In this document: positions 7,160 to 12,848 of the stretch, in pieces
Numbering within the stretch: position 1 is the stretch's first letter
Layout of the letters: every line of letters starts with the position of its first letter
Assembly (NCBI GenBank): GCA_937872475.1
Contig: CALMSY010000024.1
Span: 1-12,848 of the forward strand
DNA length: 12,848 nt
Source: 67-14 sp020438345
GTDB lineage: Bacteria; Actinomycetota; Thermoleophilia; Solirubrobacterales; 70-9
Direction of reading: 5' to 3'
The notes under the pieces: model-generated
What the model was told of the DNA's origin: nothing
Databases searched by the model: none
The model's input: only the letters and a program-made list of their open reading frames with translations
Position numbers and translations under genes: made by a program

Positions 7160-8140
7160 TCAGTCCTTCAGGTCGAGTCCCTCGCGGATCATTTCGCCGA
7201 GGTGACCGACCTCACCGAGGTGAGAAATCTTGTCCGGGTTGGCCACCGAGTAGAGGGCGATAACCCGGCCGTCCTTCATGTCGAGGGCGATCGCGTTGAT
7301 GACCCGGCCGTGGCGGTCCCGCAGCACGGCGCCGGGCTGCCCGTTGACACCAACCCTTTCGAACTGACCGTTCGCGCTTGCCCCGATGATGCCCCATTTT
7401 GATATGGCGCCGGCAACTACCTTCGCCCCGGTGATCGGCCTCGACAAGGCCGGAACCTTGCCGCCACCGTCACCGTGCAGTTCGACGTCGCTGGCCAGCA
7501 TAGATTCGAGCTGCTCGACATCACCTTCGAAAACCGCGGCGAAGAACCTGTCAGCCAGCTCGTCATGCTGCTCAACCGATGGCTCGAATCTCGGCCGTCT
7601 GGCTTCGACCGCCTTGCGGGCCCGGGTGGCAAGCTGCCGGGTGGCCGGTTCTGATTTGCCGACCACCTCGGCCACTTCACCGTAGGAATAGCCGAACACG
7701 TCGTGGAGCAGGAAGGCGGCCCGCTGTTCCGGGCTGAGGCTTTCGAGCAGCACCATCATCGCCACCGAAAGCGAGTCCGCAAGCTCGGTCTGCGCCTCCG
7801 GCCCGGGCTCCCCGGCGGATCCGGCGACCGGACCGGCGCCGGCGAGTGCGGCCCCGGTTCCGGCGACCGGGTCGATCACCGGTTCCGGCAGCCATTCGCC
7901 GTGATATTGCTCGCGGCGGGCCCGGGCGGAGCGCAGTTCGTCGATTGCCAGCCGGGTGACCACGGTCGAGAGATAGGCCCGCCGGGACCGGATCGACTCA
8001 CCATCCTCTTCGGCCTGATGCAGCCGGAGCAGCCCTTCCTGGACAACATCTTCGGCATCGGCCACGCTGCCGAGCATCCGGTAGGCGACCGCGAAGGCGT
8101 AGCCGCGCAGGGCATCGAGCGAGTCGTCCCGACCGGTCAT
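7160..8140 (-). CDS. ECF41-type RNA polymerase sigma factor with C-terminal SnoaL-like domain
   Basis: 326 residues. Sigma region 2 lies at about 8-75 (AVAYRMLGSVADAEDVVQE, RAYLSTVVTRLAIDELRSAR) and region 4 at about 122-180 (SLSPEQRAAFLLHDVFGYSY, then SEPATRQLATRARKAV). A SnoaL-like domain follows (about 190-300). The three ECF41 hallmarks are present: WLPEP (83-87) between regions 2 and 4, DGGGK (224-228) and NPDKI (301-305). In this family the C-terminal domain replaces a separate anti-sigma factor, and none is encoded nearby. The region 2-4 linker is unusually rich in Gly/Ala/Pro (about 91-117). After NPDKI a six-residue near-duplication (SHLGEV, GHLGEM) is encoded by an 18-bp repeat (7197-7223). 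The ATG is preceded by AGGGG with 8-nt spacing. The gene starts 3 nt after the epimerase stop codon, the typical ECF41 gene pairing. Confidence 0.95.
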   Translation of the reverse strand: MTGRDDSLDALRGYAFAVAYRMLGSVADAEDVVQEGLLRLHQAEEDGESIRSRRAYLSTVVTRLAIDELRSARARREQYHGEWLPEPVIDPVAGTGAALAGAGPVAGSAGEPGPEAQTELADSLSVAMMVLLESLSPEQRAAFLLHDVFGYSYGEVAEVVGKSEPATRQLATRARKAVEARRPRFEPSVEQHDELADRFFAAVFEGDVEQLESMLASDVELHGDGGGKVPALSRPITGAKVVAGAISKWGIIGASANGQFERVGVNGQPGAVLRDRHGRVINAIALDMKDGRVIALYSVANPDKISHLGEVGHLGEMIREGLDLKD

Positions 8141-8143
8141 CGT

Positions 8144-9145
8144 TCAGGCCCCTGCTGCAGCCTGTTGTCCGCTCGGGCTCCCGGCTTTTGCCCTGGCTTC
8201 GGCGACTTCGCTGGCCAGTGCCTCCCAGAGAGCCGGGTGGCGGGGCTGCCAACCGAGTTCACGTTTCGCTTTTTCGTTGGAGGAGCCACGCAGTTCGGTC
8301 ATCATCATCACGCCCATCTCACCGGCGAAGATCCGGCCCAGCCATTTCGGGAAGTGCCGCGGAGGTTTCGCTCCGATCGCCTCGGCGACCTTGGGCAGCC
8401 ACTCTTTCACCGGGGCCGGGTTGTCGTCAACGATGTTGTAAATCCCCGGGTCGCCCTGTTCGACCGCGATCGCTGTCGCCTCGGCTGCGTCTTCGACGTT
8501 TACGAATGACCAGACGGCGCCGCCGCTGCCGACCACCGGGAACTTGCGTTCGCGGATCGCGGCGATCTGTTCGGCGTCGGGGTTCACATCGATCGAAGTT
8601 CCCGGGCCATAGAAGCCGCCGTAGCGAAGCACCACGCCTTCGATTCCTTCAGCCCCGGTGACCGCTCGCTCGAGGTAGAGGACAGCTTCACTGGTTTGCC
8701 GCATCGCCGCCAGCGGATGCGAGTCGACCGGATCGTTTTCGGTCTTGATCAGTGAGCCGGACCGTTCGTAGACCAGCGGCGCGAAACTCTGAGCGACGAA
8801 CCGCCGTACCCCGGCTGCCTTCGCGGCGGAGAGCAGGTGATCGGTCCCTCGGGTCCTGAGTTGGTTGGTCAGCACGAAGCCCTGGTCAATTTTTCTGAAG
8901 TCGGTGTCCGGGCCGATCGCCGTCATTTCGTGAACGATCACCTCGGGCCGGGTCGTGGCGACCGCCTGCGCGACCGCTTCGGGGTCGAGCGCGTCGGCAA
9001 CCATCGCTTTCGCACCTAATGATTCGATCTGCTCCCGCTTCGATTCACTGCGGGTCAGTCCGGTCACTTCGTGGCCCCGTTCGACCAGCCCGACCACCAG
9101 GGGCCGGCCGATTGCTCCGGTAGCGCCTGCCACCAATATTTTCAT
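8144..9145 (-). CDS. NAD-dependent epimerase/dehydratase (atypical SDR), ECF41 partner
   Basis: 333 residues with an N-terminal Rossmann motif GATGAIG (7-13) after MKILVA. Further SDR features are VGLVERGHEVTGLTRSESK, an acidic pair near residue 51 (ADALDPEAV), the RYGGFYGPGT block, WSFVNVEDAA, and a C-terminal KRELGWQPRHP motif typical of extended SDRs. I see no canonical YxxxK catalytic pair; the region after FVAQSFAPLVYERSG reads MRQTSEAVLYLER. It may therefore be an atypical SDR that binds NAD(P) and reduces or senses something other than a nucleotide sugar. Its substrate is unknown. ECF41 sigma factors are classically encoded beside carboxymuconolactone decarboxylases, oxidoreductases or epimerases, and this gene is exactly such a partner, 3 nt upstream of the sigma gene. 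Start: ATG with SD GGAAGG at 9153-9158 (7-nt spacing). The C-terminus (SPSGQQAAAGA) is low complexity. Confidence 0.9.
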   Translation of the reverse strand: MKILVAGATGAIGRPLVVGLVERGHEVTGLTRSESKREQIESLGAKAMVADALDPEAVAQAVATTRPEVIVHEMTAIGPDTDFRKIDQGFVLTNQLRTRGTDHLLSAAKAAGVRRFVAQSFAPLVYERSGSLIKTENDPVDSHPLAAMRQTSEAVLYLERAVTGAEGIEGVVLRYGGFYGPGTSIDVNPDAEQIAAIRERKFPVVGSGGAVWSFVNVEDAAEATAIAVEQGDPGIYNIVDDNPAPVKEWLPKVAEAIGAKPPRHFPKWLGRIFAGEMGVMMMTELRGSSNEKAKRELGWQPRHPALWEALASEVAEARAKAGSPSGQQAAAGA

Positions 9146-9152
9146 GTCAAGT

Positions 9153-9158
9153 CCTTCC
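9153..9158 (-). promoter_or_regulatory. Strong Shine-Dalgarno (GGAAGG) of the epimerase gene
   Basis: GGAAGG on the minus strand is spaced 7 nt from ATG at 9145. Unlike the leaderless genes in this window, this mRNA evidently has a 5' leader, which agrees with the predicted ECF41 promoter about 57-83 nt upstream. Confidence 0.75.
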
Positions 9159-9201
9159 GTCAGACCACCCGGAGAGGGCAGTATTCATTCACTACCCGGA
9201 A

Positions 9202-9228
9202 GACGAAATAGCACTCAGGTCTGTGACA
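9202..9228 (-). promoter_or_regulatory. Predicted ECF41-dependent promoter (TGTCACA-N16-CGTC) of the epimerase-sigma operon
   Basis: On the minus strand TGTCACA (9228 to 9222) is followed by 16 bases and CGTC (9205 to 9202). As I recall it, the reported ECF41 target promoter has TGTCACA at -35 and CGTC at -10, and it controls the partner gene beside the sigma gene. Both elements match exactly here, with plausible spacing, in the right orientation and upstream of the right gene. Transcription would start near 9195 and leave a leader of about 50 nt that carries the GGAAGG ribosome-binding site. The -35 lies immediately after the vapC stop codon (9231-9233), so the promoter fills the vapC-epimerase gap. 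Confidence 0.82.
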
Positions 9229-9230
9229 GA

Positions 9231-9665
9231 TCACTCCGAATGGGTCGGCGTCGACCACTTCAGACCGGGATACCGGGCGAACCCCTGGTCCCAGGTGACC
9301 CACTCGGATCCGGATTCGATCGCCAGCGCCGCCAGCCAGGCGTCTGACACCGCGTTGCCCGCGGCGCCAGTAGCAACCGCCAGTTCCAGGAACAGATCCC
9401 ACTGACGCTCTGCGGGCTTGACCCGCACACAGTTCGAAGCGGACGAAAGAGCTTCGGTGAACTCGACCGCGGCTTCAACTGTGTCGGGGTTCTGAAACCC
9501 TCCCGGATGTGTCACCACCCGGATGAACCCCTCCAGAACACGGTCGGCAATGCCGAATGCCGCTGGCCCGCTGACCTGCTGCTCAAGCCACTTCCGGCTC
9601 ACTTCGTGGGCGGGTGAGTCCTTGCGAAATGCGTAGACCAGAACATTGGCGTCCGGGATTACCAT
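9231..9665 (-). CDS. vapC: VapC-type PIN-domain ribonuclease toxin
   Basis: 144 residues from ATG at 9665, which begins directly on the PIN motif MVIPDANVLVYAF. PIN nucleases cut RNA using Mg2+ held by conserved acids. Candidates here are D5, E45 (DRVLEGFIRVVTHP), D108 (AVSDAWLAALAIE) and D126 (VTWDQGFARYPGLKW). These blocks fit the VapC subfamily with DANVLVYA and WDxxFxRxPGL signatures, so the toxin appears intact. An upstream in-frame ATG at 9722 would add 19 residues (TPTSSPTTRHLL...) that lie inside the antitoxin gene and are not PIN-like, so I reject it. The gene overlaps the antitoxin gene out of frame by 83 nt. It ends a few bases before the epimerase promoter, so read-through from vapBC into the epimerase-sigma operon is possible. 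Confidence 0.9.
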   Translation of the reverse strand: MVIPDANVLVYAFRKDSPAHEVSRKWLEQQVSGPAAFGIADRVLEGFIRVVTHPGGFQNPDTVEAAVEFTEALSSASNCVRVKPAERQWDLFLELAVATGAAGNAVSDAWLAALAIESGSEWVTWDQGFARYPGLKWSTPTHSE

Positions 9666-9915
9666 CGAACTCGTCCAGTGCGTCAGCAAGTGCCGAGTTG
9701 TCGGAGAAGATGTCGGGGTCAAGCCAGGAAGGGAGCCCTCCGGTTTGGTGGGAGACCGGGAGCTTTATCCGTTGCTTTTGCGGCTGCGCTTTCGATCTGG
9801 CGATCCGTTCACGAAGTGAATCCTCGATCAGCGCGGTGAAGGTCGTCCCTTCGTCAATGGCCAGAGCCTTGGCCTCCCGCATCAGTTGCTCATCGAGTCG
9901 CACGGTGGTCCTCAT
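9583..9915 (-). CDS. vapB: VapB-type antitoxin (ribbon-helix-helix), extended C-terminus overlapping vapC
   Basis: 110 residues from ATG at 9915. The N-terminus MRTTVRLDEQLMREAKALAI, then DEGTTFTALIEDSLRERIA, is a typical ribbon-helix-helix DNA-binding domain (residues 1-40). A basic linker (SKAQPQKQRIK) and a toxin-wrapping tail (LPSWLDPDIFSDNSALADAL, then DEF) follow. A VapB would usually stop about here, close to the vapC start. Instead the frame continues for 27 residues (84-110) inside vapC, ending EPEVA. A +1/-1 shift would meet TAA at 9661-9659 (ATGGTAA with the vapC start) and give a normal end. The tail may therefore be a lost stop, a sequencing or indel effect, or a real overlap. 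The ATG at 9972 is rejected because the RHH domain begins exactly at 9915. The protein should neutralise VapC and repress its own promoter. Confidence 0.8.
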   Translation of the reverse strand: MRTTVRLDEQLMREAKALAIDEGTTFTALIEDSLRERIARSKAQPQKQRIKLPVSHQTGGLPSWLDPDIFSDNSALADALDEFDGNPGRQCSGLRISQGLTRPRSEPEVA

Positions 9916-9936
9916 GACCCTGATTCTGGCGCTGTG

Positions 9937-9948
9937 ACATAAATATGT
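9937..9948. promoter_or_regulatory. AT-rich inverted repeat upstream of vapB, candidate operator/-10 region
   Basis: ACATA-AA-TATGT (plus strand) is a perfect 12-bp inverted repeat with a 2-nt centre, 22-33 nt upstream of the vapB start. It is strikingly AT-rich for this DNA and overlaps possible -10 sequences on the minus strand such as TATTTA (9945 to 9940). VapB-type RHH proteins bind short palindromes overlapping their own promoter, so this is the obvious operator candidate. The rest of the 9916-10010 gap shows only a weak GC hairpin after the amine oxidase gene. Confidence 0.45.
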
Positions 9949-10010
9949 AAGGACTCGGTCGAGTGTGCCCATGCACAGCTAAGCTGCCGGGAAGGGCTTC
10001 TCTCCCCCGC

Positions 10011-11243
10011 TCAGTCCCACACATCCGGCCGGCGACCGCTTCGGACCGCTCCTTCCATCAGGGCGGAGAACTCACCGGCGGTGTGTTCGCCGACGAAGCG
10101 GAGCGGCCCGACCGGTTCACACAGGGCGGCACTTTGATCGGGCGCCGGGGAAACCGAGTAGGCGCCCCGCACCAGCGGGTCGTCATCCCAGGTTGAAAGC
10201 ACCGTGTTCTCCAGGTCGAGCGCGAGCTCGGGCCGGACCTGCTCCAGCGATTCGAGCCAGCGCGCCGGGCCGTCCTCGACTTCGAGACGCTCCAGGGCCG
10301 GGGCCGAACCGGCGAAGCAGCTGAGCACCGGCAGGACTTCGCCTCCGGCCCCGGTCTGGGTCCAGCACCACCAGCGTTCCGGCACGTTCATCACCGCCCC
10401 GACCGGTGCCGGTTCGAGCAGGGGAACAAAGAGTTTGGCCGCATGGCCGTATCGGACCAGCCTGTTTGCCGTCGCTTTTTCCTCCGGTAGTCCCGGAGCG
10501 AAGCTGATCTCGCCGAGCACACTGGCTGGCACCGCCAATACGCAGCGTTCCCCTTCGAAGATCGCCCCGGACTCACAGCAGACCGCCATTCCGGTTTCGG
10601 ACCAGTTGATGAACTCGACCCGTTCGCCGAGTCGCACCGCCTCCCCCAGCCGTCCGGCCAGGGCCAGGGCGAGCGCCTGGTTGCCGCCGGCCAGTCCGGG
10701 TGAGGTTTCGTCGCTGATTGCCGCGAGGCCGGCCATCTCCAGGGCCGGCACCTGTTCGGCCACCTCGGCCGATGAGATCTCGCAGCGGGCGAGGATCGCC
10801 TCCTTCGCGCCTTCGGCGATGTCCAGGGTTCCGAGCAGCAGGGCCGCTGGCGGCTGGTCGGCTTCCGGCCGGCCTTCAATTTCGGCCAATGCCTCACGCA
10901 GCCGCGCTGCGGCCGCCGCCAGGGTCGCTTCGTCAACCCCGATGCCGCCGCGTGGTTCCCGCCTGCCGTAGCGCACACCCTTGTCAACGGCCCCGACCCC
11001 GAACTCGGCGGCCAGAGCGACCAGCTCGGTGTTGCCGGGCAGGATGAACTCGGCCCCCATCTCGATCGGCGCCCCGTTGGCGAGCGACCTGGTCCAGGTC
11101 CGCCCGCCAACCCGGTCCCTCGCTTCCAGCACAACCACATCCCAGCCACGGCGGTCCAGTTCAAAAGCCGCGGTCAACCCGGCCAGCCCGGCCCCGACCA
11201 CCACCACACTTCGGCCGGGACCCCTCTGATCTGGTGCTTCCAT
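10011..11243 (-). CDS. Flavin monoamine oxidase family protein
   Basis: 410 residues, slightly short for the family (usually 430-460). The N-terminal FAD fold VVGAGLAGL (16-23 region) is followed by VVVLEARDRVGGRTWT (E40 and the GGRT motif). The C-terminal signature LRFVGEHTAGEFSALMEGAV, then RSGRR, closes the FAD site. In between are the expected EMGAEFILPGN and VLAVPASVLGEISFAPGLP blocks. The family oxidatively deaminates amines or amino acids, or oxidises related substrates, with O2. The substrate cannot be read, and the substrate domain (about 100-250) shows no familiar specificity motif. No signal peptide or membrane anchor is seen, so it is cytoplasmic. Its ATG is set by the TAGGGT element exactly 7 bases upstream (leaderless). 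It is divergent from fic and 95 nt upstream of vapB on the same strand. Confidence 0.9.
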   Translation of the reverse strand: MEAPDQRGPGRSVVVVGAGLAGLTAAFELDRRGWDVVVLEARDRVGGRTWTRSLANGAPIEMGAEFILPGNTELVALAAEFGVGAVDKGVRYGRREPRGGIGVDEATLAAAAARLREALAEIEGRPEADQPPAALLLGTLDIAEGAKEAILARCEISSAEVAEQVPALEMAGLAAISDETSPGLAGGNQALALALAGRLGEAVRLGERVEFINWSETGMAVCCESGAIFEGERCVLAVPASVLGEISFAPGLPEEKATANRLVRYGHAAKLFVPLLEPAPVGAVMNVPERWWCWTQTGAGGEVLPVLSCFAGSAPALERLEVEDGPARWLESLEQVRPELALDLENTVLSTWDDDPLVRGAYSVSPAPDQSAALCEPVGPLRFVGEHTAGEFSALMEGAVRSGRRPDVWD

Positions 11244-11249
11244 GGGGTC

Positions 11250-11255
11250 ACCCTA
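11250..11255 (-). promoter_or_regulatory. -10 element (TAGGGT) of a leaderless promoter for the amine oxidase gene
   Basis: On the minus strand TAGGGT, then GACCCC, then ATG at 11243, placing +1 on the A of the start codon. The layout repeats that at 3971-3976 almost base for base (TAGGGT-CGCCCC-ATG there). No Shine-Dalgarno sequence precedes the ATG and no -35 match is seen. Confidence 0.6.
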
Positions 11256-11301
11256 CTCGCGAGTCTCCCGCCGGATCGATGATCAGTCGGAGCAGCACGG
11301 C

Positions 11302-11324
11302 TTGCTTGTGTGACTCGTAAGCAA
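11302..11324. promoter_or_regulatory. Inverted repeat TTGCTT-N11-AAGCAA overlapping the fic -35 region
   Basis: The two perfect 6-bp arms are separated by 11 bases, centre to centre about 17 bp. The repeat covers the proposed fic -35 (11306-11311). Its position is suitable for a repressor, but arms this short could be chance. Confidence 0.35.
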
Positions 11325-11334
11325 AGGCTATGGT
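11306..11334 (+). promoter_or_regulatory. Probable housekeeping-type promoter of fic (TTGTGT-N17-TATGGT)
   Basis: TTGTGT (11306-11311) and TATGGT (11329-11334) are separated by 17 bases, giving +1 near 11341 and a leader of about 28 nt. The leader carries GAGG at 11359-11362, 6 nt before the ATG. The region is noticeably AT-rich compared with its surroundings. Confidence 0.55.
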
Positions 11335-11342
11335 GTTACCAT

Positions 11343-11356
11343 TTCCTTATTAGGAA
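11343..11356. promoter_or_regulatory. Inverted repeat TTCCT-N4-AGGAA in the fic leader, candidate operator
   Basis: This is a 14-bp interrupted palindrome just downstream of the predicted fic transcription start and just before the ribosome-binding site. Binding here would block transcription of fic. The encoded Fic protein has its own C-terminal winged helix, so self-regulation is possible but not shown. Confidence 0.4.
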
Positions 11357-11368
11357 TCGAGGCAAAGG

Positions 11369-12616
11369 ATGAGTCAGCTCAGCAACGATCCAAATCGACT
11401 TGGACCCGTCTCGTACGAGCAGCATTCGTGGGCTGCCAGGAGCGTCTATGCGAGCCGGCGGGCCGTCCAGAAGCACCTCGGACCATACGAGGCTGCGATA
11501 GCACCCGAGATTGCCACGCTGGATCCGGTGTCCATTCTCGATTCCGCGTCTCTGACCAATGGCGATGAAGCCACCCAGCACCTGACCCGGTTCGACGAAT
11601 ACGTGGCGACCAAGTGGGGGGACGGCTCAGGCGAGATCGCCCCCATGGACTCGGTGCTCCTTCGAACCGAAAGCGCTTCCTCTTCCCAGATTGAGAACCT
11701 GACCGTTGGTGCCAGGCAGCTCGCGCTGGCGGAACTCGGGGAGCGAGCCTCACCGAACGCGAGGCTGGTGTCGTCCAATGTCCACGCGATGAAGACTGCC
11801 CTCGATCTTTCCGGGAAGGTATCCACGGCCGGCATTCTCGAGATGCACCGCGAGCTGCTCAAGGGTGATGATCCCGGCGCGGGTCAGATTCGCACCAAGC
11901 AGGTCTGGATCGGCGGATCCCACGTCGGCCCCCACCTCGCCGACTTTGTGCCGCCGCACCACACCCGTGTCCCTGCGGCGCTGGACGACCTGATCGCTTT
12001 CAGCAACCGGCTGGACATTCCGCCGTTAGCCCAGGTCGCGATCGCCCATGCGCAGTTCGAGACGATTCACCCGTTCACAGATGGCAATGGTCGAACCGGA
12101 CGGGCCCTGGTCCAGGCCATGCTGAGGGGATCGGGGCTGACGACCCGGGTCACGGTCCCGGTATCGGCAGGGCTGCTCGTCGACACCGACCGTTACTTCG
12201 CGGCGCTCACCTCTTACCGCGAGGGCGACGCACAGCCGATATTCGACGAGTTCAGCCGGGCGGCACGATTCGCGGCAGTCGAAGGCAAGCAGCTGGTCGA
12301 TGATCTCGACGCAATCAGGATCGGCTCCGCTTCACGCATCAAGGCCCGATCTGACTCTGCCGTGTGGCGCGTCAATGACTTGCTGATCGGACAACCAATA
12401 GTCAATACGGCCTACGTCGCTTCCCGCCTGGGCGTTTCCAAGGTGGCCGCGCAGACATCCATAGACAGGCTGGTCGAATCCGGAACCCTCACCGAGAGCA
12501 CGAACAAGGTCCGACGCCGCGTGTGGCAGGCCAACGAAATACTCGCTCGCCTGGACGAATTCGCCGCACAGATCAAACGTGCGGGGAGCGCCAGCTGGGA
12601 CCGCCGTCAGAAGTAG
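11369..12616 (+). CDS. Fic family protein (AMP transferase) with N-terminal inhibitory helix and C-terminal winged helix
   Basis: 415 residues. The full Fic motif HPFTDGNGRTGR (234-245) is present, with catalytic His234 and the anion-binding GNGRxGR loop, so transfer of AMP from ATP to a protein hydroxyl is expected. The flap QVWIGGSHVGPHLADFVPP (178-196) is typical. The N-terminal part contains S105-SQI-E109-N110, matching the (S/T)xxxE(G/N) inhibitory motif before the Fic core (class II layout), so the enzyme is probably self-inhibited through E109. Residues about 330-390 (VNTAYVASRLGVSKVAAQTS, then IDRLVESGTL) form a winged helix-turn-helix, common in stand-alone Fic proteins. There is no neighbouring small antitoxin gene. 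The start is ATG with GAGG 6 nt upstream. After TAG the same frame stays open for 14 charged codons. It is divergent from the amine oxidase and convergent with the RelE-type gene. Confidence 0.95.
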   Translation: MSQLSNDPNRLGPVSYEQHSWAARSVYASRRAVQKHLGPYEAAIAPEIATLDPVSILDSASLTNGDEATQHLTRFDEYVATKWGDGSGEIAPMDSVLLRTESASSSQIENLTVGARQLALAELGERASPNARLVSSNVHAMKTALDLSGKVSTAGILEMHRELLKGDDPGAGQIRTKQVWIGGSHVGPHLADFVPPHHTRVPAALDDLIAFSNRLDIPPLAQVAIAHAQFETIHPFTDGNGRTGRALVQAMLRGSGLTTRVTVPVSAGLLVDTDRYFAALTSYREGDAQPIFDEFSRAARFAAVEGKQLVDDLDAIRIGSASRIKARSDSAVWRVNDLLIGQPIVNTAYVASRLGVSKVAAQTSIDRLVESGTLTESTNKVRRRVWQANEILARLDEFAAQIKRAGSASWDRRQK

Positions 12617-12697
12617 CAGAAGAAGAAAGCCGACGAAGCCGAAGTCGCGCTGGAAACCTGAGTCGCGGCTGATCCCGCGTCAAGCTAGACGTGGCCC

Positions 12698-12848
12698 TCA
12701 CATCCGACGGTAGATGTGGGCGCGGTGGGCGACCCGCAAAATAGTGACGGTTGATCGTTCGTCATCGATTTCGTAGATGACCCGGTAGGGACCACGCCTC
12801 GCGACCCACTCATCTCTGAGTTCGTTGCGTAGCTGCTTCCCGACCCGG
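12698..12848 (-). CDS. RelE/ParE-family toxin, C-terminal part (5' end outside window)
   Basis: Reading the minus strand from the window edge gives 49 residues ending at TGA (12700-12698), starting RVGKQLRNELRDEWVARRGP and continuing YRVIYEIDDERSTVTILRVA, then HRAHIYRRM. The pattern GKxLRxEL, RRGPYRVIYEID and VTILRVAHRxxIYR is characteristic of the RelE/ParE fold. The conserved Arg of RRGxYRVIY and the C-terminal His/Tyr of HRAHIY occupy the places used by RelE for ribosome-dependent mRNA cleavage. Full-length members are about 85-95 residues, so nearly half lies outside. An antitoxin gene is expected just upstream, beyond the window. ParE (gyrase poison) is the alternative, but the HRxxIY ending favours RelE-type mRNases. 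Confidence 0.88.
   Translation of the reverse strand, partial: RVGKQLRNELRDEWVARRGPYRVIYEIDDERSTVTILRVAHRAHIYRRM
12699..12718. terminator. Weak hairpin at the convergent fic/relE ends
   Basis: CACATC (12699-12704) and GATGTG (12713-12718) form a 6-bp stem with an 8-nt loop, with G:C pairs possible just outside. It sits over the last codons of the RelE-type gene, 83 nt after the fic stop. No T-run follows, so the call is tentative. Confidence 0.25.

Noticed and set aside
9666..9722. Upstream ATG for vapC adding 19 residues
   Set aside because: The added residues lie wholly inside vapB and are not PIN-like. The PIN core begins right at the ATG at 9665.
9913..9939. Second TGTCACA on the minus strand (9939-9933) upstream of vapB, as a possible ECF41 promoter
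   Set aside because: At the 16-base spacing the -10 position reads CATG, not CGTC, and it would overlap the vapB start codon. More likely chance, or part of the AT-rich operator region.
9916..9972. Upstream ATG at 9972 for vapB
   Set aside because: The extra 19 residues precede a ribbon-helix-helix domain that begins exactly at the ATG at 9915, and they would be encoded across the likely promoter/operator.
9966..10010. GC-rich partial hairpin after the amine oxidase gene as a terminator
   Set aside because: Only about five base pairs including a G:T pair, with no T-run; too weak to call.

Overview
The window is GC-rich, densely coded DNA in which almost every codon ends in G or C. Three genes appear to start without a leader, on TANNNT-type -10 elements. 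Together with an ECF41-type sigma factor, a CtpE-like P-type ATPase and a DUF3556-like membrane protein, this points to an actinobacterium, possibly of the Thermoleophilia/Solirubrobacterales type. The lineage is inferred from style and gene content; no marker gene is present.

Layout. (a) 1-541 (+) is the C-terminal third of an aldehyde dehydrogenase. (b) 542-761 is a convergent intergenic stretch with a strong hairpin and two different short tandem-repeat arrays. (c) 762-3964 (-) is a two-gene unit: a polytopic membrane protein resembling DUF3556 followed by a phytoene-desaturase-like FAD oxidoreductase. (d) 4015-7156 (+), divergent from (c) across only 50 bp, carries a thioredoxin with a helical extension (CnoX/YbbN-like) and a CtpE-like P-type cation ATPase. 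(e) 7160-9145 (-) is an NAD-dependent epimerase followed by an ECF41-type sigma factor. A match to the reported ECF41 promoter (TGTCACA, 16 nt, CGTC) lies upstream of the epimerase. (f) 9231-9915 (-) is a vapBC toxin-antitoxin pair with an unusually long gene overlap. (g) 10011-11243 (-) is a flavin monoamine-oxidase-like protein. (h) 11369-12616 (+) is a Fic AMPylase with an N-terminal inhibitory motif and a C-terminal winged helix. (i) 12698-12848 (-) is the C-terminal end of a RelE/ParE-type toxin, cut by the window edge.

How the genes work together. The clearest circuit is the epimerase/ECF41 operon. The sigma factor carries its own C-terminal SnoaL-like regulatory domain with the hallmark motifs, and it probably transcribes its own operon. 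The DUF3556-like/FAD-oxidoreductase pair is the best candidate for an uncharacterised membrane redox system. The right-hand 3.6 kb holds three toxin-type modules (VapBC, Fic, RelE) and looks more accessory than the left side. There are no rRNA or tRNA genes, CRISPR arrays, insertion sequences or transposases that I can see.
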